From NCBI RefSeq assembly GCF_017353255.1, contig NZ_JAFMYU010000018.1, positions 1 through 64,000 of the forward strand: 64,000 nucleotides of DNA, read 5' to 3'. The notes beneath the pieces are model-generated. The model had not been told where the DNA came from and ran no database searches. It was given only the letters and a program-made list of their open reading frames with translations. Both the position numbers and the translations under genes were made by a program. Below are positions 46,631 to 53,875 of the stretch, piece after piece (positions within the stretch are counted from its first letter, which is position 1; each line of letters begins with the position of its first letter). Source of the DNA: Fibrella aquatilis. Lineage in GTDB: Bacteria; Bacteroidota; Bacteroidia; Cytophagales; Spirosomataceae.

Positions 46631-47779
46631 ATGCGGGGAATCGTTCTCATCGAATTACTGGGCGTCGCACAGGGACTGTTTCTGTTGCTGGCCGGGTGGC
46701 GTAGCGCGAACCTGAGTGGTTGGAGTGGTCGTCTGCTGGCGGGCTTACTGGGCGCGGCCTGTCTGCTCATGGGCTGGATGGCTTTGCATGATTCCCACCT
46801 GCTCGCCAATGTGCCAGACCTGATCGCGCTGGGTTCGGCCCTGCCGTTTCTGTTTGGGCCGTTGCTATATGGCTACCTGAGGGTGTCCGTTAGTCCGGCG
46901 TTCCGTTGGCGATGGGCGTATGGGTGGCATGTGGTGCCGTTTGTGCTGGTGGTGCTGGGTCACATTCCGTTCTATACACAGCCGTTTGCCCAAAAGCAGA
47001 CGTTTATCAACAACCACTATAACCAGCCTCACCTGGACTGGTGGGGGCACTTGCCGCTCGTTCATTTTTTGCTTTATCTGGTGCCCGTGTTCCGACTCAT
47101 TCGCCAGCACGACGCGGTTTTGATGACGCACTACTCGGCCATCGAAGCCGGGCGACTAACCTGGCTACGGCAACTGGTAATCGGCTTTATCGTGTGTTAT
47201 GGCCTGTTTGCGGGTATCCTTTACGGGCTTGGGCTGCATCCGGCAGGGCACGTACTGGCGTTCGCCCTAACCGGAGTAACGTACCTGATTGGGTATCGGC
47301 AGTTGCGCCAGCCCGTCCTGTTTACTCCTGAGCAATGGAACGTACCCGAACCAGCTGCTGAGCCTGAGCCGGTAAGCACCTCCCCAAACGTACTGAGCCG
47401 ACCCAGATACGAAAAATCGGCCTTAACCGCCGAGCAGGGTAGGTCGCATGCTGAGCAACTGGCGGATTGGATGGTCCAACAGGAACGGTACCTCGATGGT
47501 ACGTTGACGCTCAAACAGGTAGCCGATGAACTGGCTCTGTCGCCGCATACACTCTCGCAAGTATTAAACCAAACGCTAGGCGTGAGCTTCTACGACTACG
47601 TCAACGGCTACCGGGTCGAGGCCGTAAAACGGGCCTTGGCAGACCACCGAAACGACCACCTGACCATCCTGGCCCTGGCCCTCGACGCGGGCTTCGAGTC
47701 GAAAGCGGCCTTCAACAAGGCGTTCAAAAAACACACCGGCCAGACCCCCTCCGGCTACCGTAAACAACTACGTACCTGA
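46631..47779 (+). CDS. membrane-bound AraC-family regulator
   Basis: A 382-aa protein. About seven membrane helices in residues 1-225 (VLIELLGVAQGLFLLLAGW, WHVVPFVLVVLGHIPFY, LVIGFIVCYGLFAGILYGLGL), a linker, then an AraC HTH (about 275-378: LKQVADELALSPHTLSQVLN, ILALALDAGFESKAAFNKAFK). This 7TM-AraC layout is common in Bacteroidetes and implies a membrane signal sensor acting on DNA. It lies 13 bases after the small protein and converges on the barrel-like gene with a 14-base gap. Confidence 0.88.
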   Translation: MRGIVLIELLGVAQGLFLLLAGWRSANLSGWSGRLLAGLLGAACLLMGWMALHDSHLLANVPDLIALGSALPFLFGPLLYGYLRVSVSPAFRWRWAYGWHVVPFVLVVLGHIPFYTQPFAQKQTFINNHYNQPHLDWWGHLPLVHFLLYLVPVFRLIRQHDAVLMTHYSAIEAGRLTWLRQLVIGFIVCYGLFAGILYGLGLHPAGHVLAFALTGVTYLIGYRQLRQPVLFTPEQWNVPEPAAEPEPVSTSPNVLSRPRYEKSALTAEQGRSHAEQLADWMVQQERYLDGTLTLKQVADELALSPHTLSQVLNQTLGVSFYDYVNGYRVEAVKRALADHRNDHLTILALALDAGFESKAAFNKAFKKHTGQTPSGYRKQLRT

Positions 47780-47793
47780 CCATCGCGGCCCCA

Positions 47794-48555
47794 TCACCAA
47801 CCAACGTTGATGGTTGTTTCGAGATAGACAGGCACCTGCCCGTGCGCGAAACTGAGCAGGACGCCCTGTCGCTGAAGGCCAACCAACGTACCCGCCGACA
47901 CCTGACCGCTCCACCGTTGTCCCATTGCCCACGCGCTTGTATAGCCCAGCCGGAAGCGGTGAGCCGTACCTCGGTACCATCCGTCGCGGGGTTGCCCGGC
48001 AGGCGGTTCACTAGCTGGGTAGCGACCCGTAAAGGTGCCCTTAACCCGGTCGCTGTGCTGAACGTGAGTTAGTAGTGTGGCTTGCCAGCCCAGGTCCAGC
48101 CCACCCGCCCAACGGTTGCTCCGGCGCAGGGGGAGCAGGCGTACGTCCAGCCCCAGCCCGTCCAGCGTACTGGCGTCGTTGCGGTTGTGGGCGTAGTAGG
48201 GAAGCAGGGCAAGCCGCCCGCACCAGCCCCGCCCGGTCGGCTGTGGAGCGGGTTGCCAGTCCAGCGCGACCAGACCATTCAGCCGAACGCTGCCCTGACC
48301 CGCCAGATAGGGCGGCAACAACAGACCCGCACCTACCCGAAACTGCAACGGATTGGGTAGGCGACTGACCCGGTAGTTATACCCTGCCGATGTCGTTAGT
48401 TCAGGTTCTATGCCGATCCCGATACCGGCCTGATTTCGGTCAGTTGAAGAGCGAACGCCGAAAGCGCCCTGGGCTGTTGTTCGATAAGCCAACAGGGGTA
48501 GAAGCAGCAAGGCAAGCCCACCCGGAAAGCAACGATAGAAATGGTTTCGATTCAT
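47794..48555 (-). CDS. outer-membrane barrel-like hypothetical protein
   Basis: A 253-aa protein with a signal peptide (GLALLLLPLLAYRTTAQG) and alternating hydrophobic/aromatic strands (LQFRVGAGLLLPPYL, GRLALLPYYAHNR, AGGLDLGWQATLLTHV, HRFRLGYTSAWAMGQRW), ending in TTINVGW, consistent with a beta-barrel whose last residue is aromatic. Its ATG overlaps the stop of the upstream hydrolase by 4 bases, so the two are coupled. No named family recognised. Confidence 0.7.
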   Translation of the reverse strand: MNRNHFYRCFPGGLALLLLPLLAYRTTAQGAFGVRSSTDRNQAGIGIGIEPELTTSAGYNYRVSRLPNPLQFRVGAGLLLPPYLAGQGSVRLNGLVALDWQPAPQPTGRGWCGRLALLPYYAHNRNDASTLDGLGLDVRLLPLRRSNRWAGGLDLGWQATLLTHVQHSDRVKGTFTGRYPASEPPAGQPRDGWYRGTAHRFRLGYTSAWAMGQRWSGQVSAGTLVGLQRQGVLLSFAHGQVPVYLETTINVGW

Positions 48556-49574
48556 GGGTAGGCTAGTAAATGGGCGCGAAGCCGTTGCAGCATCGCTTCC
48601 CGGTGCGTTAAGAACAGGCTGATGTGACCCGCGCCCGGAACCGTCTCCAGCCGGGCACCGGGCAGGTTTGGCAGGACATATTGGCTCTGAAAATCAGCCC
48701 GGTTGGCCCCACACGTACCTGCTACGATCAACACCGGCCCGGCAAACTGGCGGAAGGCCGTTAGCCACGACTCGTCGGCTGCGCTGCCCGCCGGGGTCTG
48801 GGTCAATACGTAGTACTGGTAGGCTCCGAACCGCCATATGGGTTCGTCGCTGACGCGCTCGCCCGTACAGGTGTAGTTGCGGTACGCGCCGGGGAGCAGA
48901 CTGACGGCTTTGTAATCGGCAGCGGCGTGGTCGCTGGAGGTCAGGAGCTGGTTCTGCCAGAAAAAATCCTGCCCATCGAACCAGTTGACCGCCCCGCCGT
49001 TCTCGTGGTCGCGTCCGGCTTTGGTTACCCCACCCGGCTCGATAAGCACCAACTGACTGACGCGCTCCGGGTAGCGGGCCGTGTAGCGCAGAAACAGGTT
49101 TGCGCCCCACGAATGCCCAATAAGCGTAACGGGCCTGCCGGGAGCCAACGCGCTCCAGACGGCGTCGATTTCATCAAGAAATGAGTCGATGGTCAGTTCC
49201 GAACGGGTAACTCGCTCCGACAGCCCCGCCCCGCGTGGGTCCCACATCACGACGAAATAGCGGTCGCTCAGGGCTTGCAGCGGTAGCAGCAGCCGAAAGT
49301 CGGCCCCCGGCCCGCCGGGTAGTACAAAGGCAACGGGCCTGGTCGGATTGCCGAAGGTTTGCAGGTGCAACACGCGCCGATACCCGGCTACAGTCACGGC
49401 AAGTTGCGGCAGGGCCGGGTCCTGCCCGGCGGTGGGCGGCACCCACGTACCGGGTTGATCTACTGTTGGCAGTTGGCAGGCAAACAAACCGGCACCTAAC
49501 CCAAGCACCGCCAGCCAACGGACCAAACCAGACCGCCTGCCGCACCGATGAAAACTAAAAACGTTGAGTAGCAT
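48552..49574 (-). CDS. alpha/beta-hydrolase lipoprotein (proline iminopeptidase-like)
   Basis: A 340-aa protein. The signal peptide has lipobox LFAC (LAVLGLGAGLFACQLP). Motifs are VAFVLPGGPGADF (HGGPG-like oxyanion loop), DPRGAGLSER, GHSWGANL with the nucleophile serine, and GAGHISLFL with histidine, as in the S33/proline iminopeptidase group. Start 49574 (MLLNVFSFHRCG) is chosen because of the signal peptide; the longer frame runs into a different open stretch. It is translationally coupled to the barrel-like gene. Confidence 0.85.
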   Translation of the reverse strand: MLLNVFSFHRCGRRSGLVRWLAVLGLGAGLFACQLPTVDQPGTWVPPTAGQDPALPQLAVTVAGYRRVLHLQTFGNPTRPVAFVLPGGPGADFRLLLPLQALSDRYFVVMWDPRGAGLSERVTRSELTIDSFLDEIDAVWSALAPGRPVTLIGHSWGANLFLRYTARYPERVSQLVLIEPGGVTKAGRDHENGGAVNWFDGQDFFWQNQLLTSSDHAAADYKAVSLLPGAYRNYTCTGERVSDEPIWRFGAYQYYVLTQTPAGSAADESWLTAFRQFAGPVLIVAGTCGANRADFQSQYVLPNLPGARLETVPGAGHISLFLTHREAMLQRLRAHLLAYP

Positions 49575-49644
49575 AACGCAAAACTGCGTCAGCCGTGTAC
49601 CGCTGTCGTCTTCCCCGATGGGATAAGACCTATTGCTGAGTGGA

Positions 49645-49788
49645 TCAGTTAGCCAGCCGAAACGGGTACGTGTCGTATTCGACAAAGTTGCTCATCCGCA
49701 GGTCGAAGCCCGTAGCCTGGTTGCCGCTGATGGCGAACGTATGCGGGATGGTGCCGAACGTCCGGTTCGAATGTCTGTTTACCCTCAC
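49645..49788 (-). pseudogene. 47-codon frame, likely remnant of a lost gene
   Basis: A frame starting with GTG that overlaps the mltG stop by 4 bases (GTGA). It encodes a protein-like sequence including FGTIPHTFAISGNQATGFD and MSNFVEYDTYPFRLAN, then TGA. The composition looks like the C terminus of a folded protein and not random, but I do not recognise the family. It is either a real 47-aa protein coupled to mltG or the 3' remnant of a deleted gene. Confidence 0.4.
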
Positions 49789-50834
49789 TTCATAATTTTT
49801 CGCTGGTTAAGCGCTTGCTGATAGATGCGGGCGTTGGCCAGGTGTTCGGCCATGTTGCGCGAGAACGTGTGGTAGCCCGAGAAGTCGGCTTTGGCCACGA
49901 AAAAGAGGTAGTCGTGCTGTTCAGGGTTAAGTACCGCGTCGATGGCACCGGGCGGCGGCAGGTTGATAGGGCCGGGGGGCAGGCCTGCGTAGCGGTAGGT
50001 ATTGTACGGGCTGTCGAAGGTCAGGTGCTTGTTGAGTACGCGCCGGATGGTGAAGTCGTTGTTGGCGAAGATCACGGTGGGGTCGGCCTCAAGTTTCTGG
50101 CCGCGCTTGAGGCGGTTCAGGTACACGCCCGCCACGCGGGGCTGCTCGTCGGCTTTGATGGTTTCGGCCCGCACAATAGACGCCAGCGTTTGCACCTGCG
50201 TCTGCGACAGACCCAGCGCGGCGGCTTTGGCCTTGCGGTCAGGCGTCCAGAATTTCTTGTATTCGGCAGCCATCCGTTCCATGAGGGCGGTGGGTTTCAC
50301 GGTCCAGAACAGCTCGTAGGTGTTCGGAATAAAGAGGCAGATGACGGTGGTGGTGTCGAAGCCGTATTGTTTGCAGGAGTCGGGGCTGTTGAGCAGCGGG
50401 CGGAGGCCTTCAGCACCAAAGGCAAACTTGCTGCCCACCTTGTCGATCAGCTCACTTTTGAGGCGGATGCTGCTGTTGAACGTCAGCTGAATGGGGTCCT
50501 GACTGCCGCTGCGGAGCTTGCCGATGGCGTCGTAGTTGCCCATGCCCGCTTTAATCAGGTAGTGCCCTGCTTTCACGCGCTGTGGGTATTTCATCAGCTT
50601 GGCCACAAACCGAAACGCCGTTTCGTTTTCTACGATCTTATGCTTTTTGAGCGTGTCGAGCACCGATTCGTAGGTAGCGCCCTTCGGAATATAGAGCGAA
50701 AACGGCTTGTCGTCGGGGTCGCGGGTGTTCAGGTTGGGCGTCTTCACCAGTTGCCAGGCATAGAACGTGAACGACACAAACAGGACGGTGAAGGCGATGT
50801 AGATGCCGATTTTGGCGTTACGAGAGAGCGTCAT
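49785..50834 (-). CDS. mltG: endolytic murein transglycosylase MltG
   Basis: A 349-aa inner-membrane enzyme that cuts nascent glycan strands. An N-terminal membrane helix (residues 7-27) and LysM-like region are followed by the YceG core with LASIVRAETIKADEQPRVAGVYLNRL (catalytic Glu) and NTYRYAGLPPGPINLP. Length matches the family. Start 50834 (MTLSRNAKIGIYIAF) puts the helix at the N terminus; upstream in-frame codons do not look coding. A TACCTTTG -7 box lies at 50903-50910 on the minus strand. Confidence 0.93.
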   Translation of the reverse strand: MTLSRNAKIGIYIAFTVLFVSFTFYAWQLVKTPNLNTRDPDDKPFSLYIPKGATYESVLDTLKKHKIVENETAFRFVAKLMKYPQRVKAGHYLIKAGMGNYDAIGKLRSGSQDPIQLTFNSSIRLKSELIDKVGSKFAFGAEGLRPLLNSPDSCKQYGFDTTTVICLFIPNTYELFWTVKPTALMERMAAEYKKFWTPDRKAKAAALGLSQTQVQTLASIVRAETIKADEQPRVAGVYLNRLKRGQKLEADPTVIFANNDFTIRRVLNKHLTFDSPYNTYRYAGLPPGPINLPPPGAIDAVLNPEQHDYLFFVAKADFSGYHTFSRNMAEHLANARIYQQALNQRKIMK

Positions 50835-51011
50835 AGAGCGGAAGGCCGTGCGGTGGCGGGCCAGATGAAGGGGTGGCGGGCCGGGGGCGCACAGGCTGGC
50901 CGCAAAGGTAAAACGGGAAACCAACCCGTGGTAATACCGTTTGTCAATATCAGACGCAACCTTTGGCTCCATTGCTGCATCTTTCCTCCGAACCAATCAA
51001 CACGGCTTCGT

Positions 51012-51713
51012 ATGAAAACGACCCTGCTACTCACAACTGCCCTCGGCCTGCTTGCCAGCCCGGCGGCGCTGGCCCAAACCGTTACCCTCACGCCCTCGGT
51101 GGCTAACGTATCGACCCTGAACGTCCGCAATGGCGTCGACGTGTTTCTGACGCAGGGCACCACCGAATCGCTACGCATTGACGCCAGGGGGTTCGATGAA
51201 GACGAGATCGTGGTGGAGATGAGCAACGGTACGCTGAAACTGGCCGTCGACCGGAAGGGTATCTGGGGAGGTATGGGCCGCAACAACTATATAAAGGCGT
51301 ATTTGACGGTGAAAAACCTGTCGGCTATCAATGTATCGTCGGGGGCCGACGTGCACGGGCAAACCGATTTTACCGCCGACCAGCTAGCCATCAACGTCAG
51401 CAGCGGTGCCGACCTGACCATGAACGTGAAAGCCCGCGACATGACGGTGTCGGTGAGTAGCGGGGCCGACGCCACACTGAGCGGGTCGACGGAACGGCTC
51501 GTGGCCAAATCGTCGGGCGGGGCAGACCTGCACGCGCAAAAGCTCATCGCCGATGTTTGTCAGGTGCAGGCCAGCGGCGGTGCCGACGCCAAGGTGTATG
51601 GCCGCAAGGAGTTCCGCCTCCAGGCCAGCGGCGGCGGCGACATCGACTTCAGCGGACCAGGCCAGGTAGTAAGCCGCCAAACATCGGGCGGGGGAGATAT
51701 TAATAGTCATTAG
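51012..51713 (+). CDS. GIN-domain (DUF2807) secreted protein, copy 1
   Basis: A 233-aa protein. A signal peptide (cleavage LAQT) is followed by a parallel beta-helix-like GIN/DUF2807 domain with repeated [IV]-x-x-S-[SG]-G-A-D turns (INVSSGADVHGQ, VSVSSGADATLSG, SSGGADLHAQ, ASGGADAKVYG). Only the final 233 codons of a much longer open frame are coding; the upstream part is antisense to mltG. Its paralogue follows at 51738. Surface or periplasmic, function unknown. The stop TAG (51711-51713) is part of two TAGTCAT heptads. Confidence 0.87.
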   Translation: MKTTLLLTTALGLLASPAALAQTVTLTPSVANVSTLNVRNGVDVFLTQGTTESLRIDARGFDEDEIVVEMSNGTLKLAVDRKGIWGGMGRNNYIKAYLTVKNLSAINVSSGADVHGQTDFTADQLAINVSSGADLTMNVKARDMTVSVSSGADATLSGSTERLVAKSSGGADLHAQKLIADVCQVQASGGADAKVYGRKEFRLQASGGGDIDFSGPGQVVSRQTSGGGDINSH

Positions 51714-51718
51714 TCATT
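51704..51718. repeat. minimal heptad repeat H12 at a stop codon
   Basis: TAGTCAT occurs twice in tandem (51704-51710 and 51711-51717). The second TAG is the stop codon of the GIN-domain gene. It is short, so chance is possible, but position and period match the larger elements. Confidence 0.45.
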
Positions 51719-51737
51719 GTCTCAACTCACAATACAT

Positions 51738-52448
51738 ATGAAAACGTACATCAGTGGCCTGGTAATGGCCTTTTTGTTGCTGACAAACTACCTGGCCGAT
51801 GCGCAGGATATGACGTTGACGCCCACCGTCAAGGACTTTTCTACGTTGAAAGTAAGTTCGGGCGTACAGGTGTTTCTGACCCAGGGCGAGACCGAATCGG
51901 TACGGATCGAGGCGCGGGGGTTTGATAAGGACGACATCATTGCCAGCGTAGACGGCGGCGAACTGAAGCTGAGCATCCGGCTACAGGGCTGGCTGGGCCG
52001 CGACCGTGCCGACCGCCACACCAGCCGCTACGTGAAGGCCTACCTCACCGCCAAGCGCCTTACCGATATCACGGTAACGTCGGGCGCGCAACTCACCGGC
52101 GAGGGTACCTTCAAGGCCGACCGGCTGGCTGTGCATAGTAAATCGGGTGCCGAAATAACGCTCGACATAGCCGCCACCGACGTAGAACTAAGCGCGGGTG
52201 CCGGGGCCACGGCCAACGTAGAAGGGTCGGCACAGACGGTCACGGCCAATGCTTCTGGTGGGGCTACCGTGCGGGCCAACAGCCTGAAAGCCACCACCTG
52301 CCAGGCCGACGCGTCGAGCGGGGCCACGGTACGGGTTTATGCCGACAATGAGCTGTTCCTGCGCGCTTCTACCGGCGGCAGCATCAGCCACAGCGGCCCT
52401 GGCCGGGTTGTGAGCCGCAAGACATCATTGGGTGGCAGCGCAAACTGA
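51738..52448 (+). CDS. GIN-domain (DUF2807) secreted protein, copy 2
   Basis: A 236-aa tandem paralogue of the preceding gene: the same signal-peptide layout, FSTLKVSSGVQVFLTQGETESV aligned with VSTLNVRNGVDVFLTQGTTESL, and the same repeated turns (SKSGAEITLD, ASGGATVRAN, ASSGATVRVY). The aspartate of SGAD is replaced by T or Q in most turns, so the two copies have diverged in surface chemistry. They are probably one transcript, ending at the hairpin at 52460-52499. Confidence 0.87.
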   Translation: MKTYISGLVMAFLLLTNYLADAQDMTLTPTVKDFSTLKVSSGVQVFLTQGETESVRIEARGFDKDDIIASVDGGELKLSIRLQGWLGRDRADRHTSRYVKAYLTAKRLTDITVTSGAQLTGEGTFKADRLAVHSKSGAEITLDIAATDVELSAGAGATANVEGSAQTVTANASGGATVRANSLKATTCQADASSGATVRVYADNELFLRASTGGSISHSGPGRVVSRKTSLGGSAN

Positions 52449-52459
52449 GGTTCAATCAG

Positions 52460-52499
52460 GGGTATTGCTGACACACCGGAGATCGTCTCAGCAATACCC
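52460..52499 (+). terminator. hairpin after the GIN-domain pair
   Basis: GGGTATTGCTGA (52460-52471) pairs perfectly with TCAGCAATACCC (52488-52499) around a 16-base loop, starting 11 bases after the stop codon. There is no strong T run; terminator or mRNA-end stabiliser. Confidence 0.65.
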
Positions 52500-52556
52500 T
52501 CTCTCAACAGGGCGTTAATTGGGCACATCTGACAAATCTAAACTCGCCTTTTTTGC

Positions 52557-53315
52557 ATGAAACTCAACGTGATCTCCCTTCTGACGCTGCTCTCATGGAC
52601 AGCGTTTTTTTGTGTATCGGCTCAAACAAAATCAACTGAGAAAGAAGCTATAAATATACTACAGCGGGTTTCGAATAAATTGCAAAATATAAATAATATA
52701 AATTACGCGTATTATCGTGACGTGAATTATAAATCAGAAGAATACCATAATGAAATTTTTGGTAGTACGTACTTAAAATTTAATCCTTCTGTTAACGTAA
52801 CAGGATTTGTGTTTCAGTTAGAAAGTGACGCAGATAAAAAGGTATATGATGGTACTACTTTCTTTGACGTGAATAAGAAGACAAAGATTATGCACGTGAA
52901 GAAACAGCCAACTGTTAACGATTTTTCATCCCTCTCGTTCTTTCATAACTCCCTGATAACACTCCGAAAAGCAATTCCGATCATTTTGGCTGAACATAAT
53001 GTGGTGAAAACAGCAGCCGATACAAGTATCAATAAAATACCCTGCTACCTGATATCATTTACACTTGATAGCCAAGTGATAAAAAACCTTGGCGAGTTGA
53101 TGCCGCTGACTAGTCAGCGGCTTGTTACGTATCGGATTATTATTGATAAGAAAACAAATTTGCCAATCGAAGTGATTCAGACAAATAGCATCACGCCACA
53201 GGATTACGTGCTGACCCGGTTCTCGAATTATAAAATAAATTCGGATGCACCATCCGAAAATACATGGCACTATTTCAACTATATTGACCAATATAAGTCA
53301 ATCATTAAAAATTAA
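52557..53315 (+). CDS. LolA-like periplasmic protein (AT-rich gene)
   Basis: A 252-aa protein with a signal peptide (cleavage near SAQ). The body resembles the LolA-like N-terminal region of Bacteroidetes TlpA-type thioredoxin proteins: INYAYYRDVNYKSEEYHNE, YLKFNPSVNVTGF and WHYFNYIDQYK. The thioredoxin part is absent and there is no CxxC. Codon use is conspicuously AT-rich (AAT, AAA, ATA) compared with both flanks, suggesting recent transfer. It lies 12 bases before the 140-aa gene. Function unknown. Confidence 0.75.
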   Translation: MKLNVISLLTLLSWTAFFCVSAQTKSTEKEAINILQRVSNKLQNINNINYAYYRDVNYKSEEYHNEIFGSTYLKFNPSVNVTGFVFQLESDADKKVYDGTTFFDVNKKTKIMHVKKQPTVNDFSSLSFFHNSLITLRKAIPIILAEHNVVKTAADTSINKIPCYLISFTLDSQVIKNLGELMPLTSQRLVTYRIIIDKKTNLPIEVIQTNSITPQDYVLTRFSNYKINSDAPSENTWHYFNYIDQYKSIIKN

Positions 53316-53327
53316 CAGTGCTCAATT

Positions 53328-53750
53328 ATGACTGATATCGAATCCGGTATTTTGCCTCTTGTGGAGGCCCTGAATAATGTGGGTTTGGTGCGGACGTTTT
53401 CGAGCTGTGAAGGACATTTCGACCCTCAGGAGCAAACCCTCCGCGACCGCAACCATGCCGAAGTACGGTTTGTCCCCGCCGATAGTGTTGCCGTGGCGGC
53501 GGTGGAAACCTGGCTGGGTAATGTGCTGAGCCGATTCAAAGCCCGACATGGCCTTATGCCCGTTACGGTGATGGGCTATAAGCTGTTTACTCCCATCGGC
53601 GAGGGCGACGTAGACGAGACATTCGTGCTCGAACTCCGCCCCTTCAACCGCTTCGACCCCCCCGCCACCAAACGCCAGGATGTGGATAGGGCGGTGGAAC
53701 AGCTGTCAGTTATCAGTAAACAGTTATCAGTGAGTGGATTGGCTGGGTGA
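53328..53750 (+). CDS. hypothetical protein with SCEGH motif and repeat-encoded tail
   Basis: A 140-aa soluble protein. LVEALNNVGLVRTFSSCEGH and a following beta-rich part (AEVRFVPAD, ETFVLELRPFNRF) suggest a small alpha/beta domain with a Cys/Glu/His motif, but I do not recognise a characterised family. The last ~16 residues (EQLSVISKQLSVSGLAG) are encoded by the heptad array at 53707-53734 and are probably an accidental extension; the original stop has been lost or displaced. Confidence 0.65.
   Translation: MTDIESGILPLVEALNNVGLVRTFSSCEGHFDPQEQTLRDRNHAEVRFVPADSVAVAAVETWLGNVLSRFKARHGLMPVTVMGYKLFTPIGEGDVDETFVLELRPFNRFDPPATKRQDVDRAVEQLSVISKQLSVSGLAG
53707..53734. repeat. heptad repeat H11 inside a gene's 3' end
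   Basis: CAGT recurs at 53707, 53714, 53721 and 53728, exactly 7 apart (CAGTTAT, CAGTAAA, CAGTTAT, CAGTGAG). It is a single arm without the core. It is translated as ...QLSVISKQLSVS.... The convergent gap 53751-53875 also has a GGTTGTATT/AATACAACC inverted repeat (53810-53818 and 53862-53870). Confidence 0.75.
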
Positions 53751-53875
53751 GCTGTCTTGGCGAGGCATGGCTTCAGAAATGGATTCGCAATTTGTCGTCC
53801 CTCATCGCTGGTTGTATTGGCTGGTGTGGTGGTCCCTCGCAGGAGAACAACCTCGTCAATTAATACAACCAATAA

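Noticed and set aside
49815-51011. Long plus-strand open frame continuing into the first GIN-domain gene
   Set aside because: It is antisense to mltG, has low-complexity V/G/R/H-rich composition, and the signal peptide of the GIN-domain protein begins at 51012.
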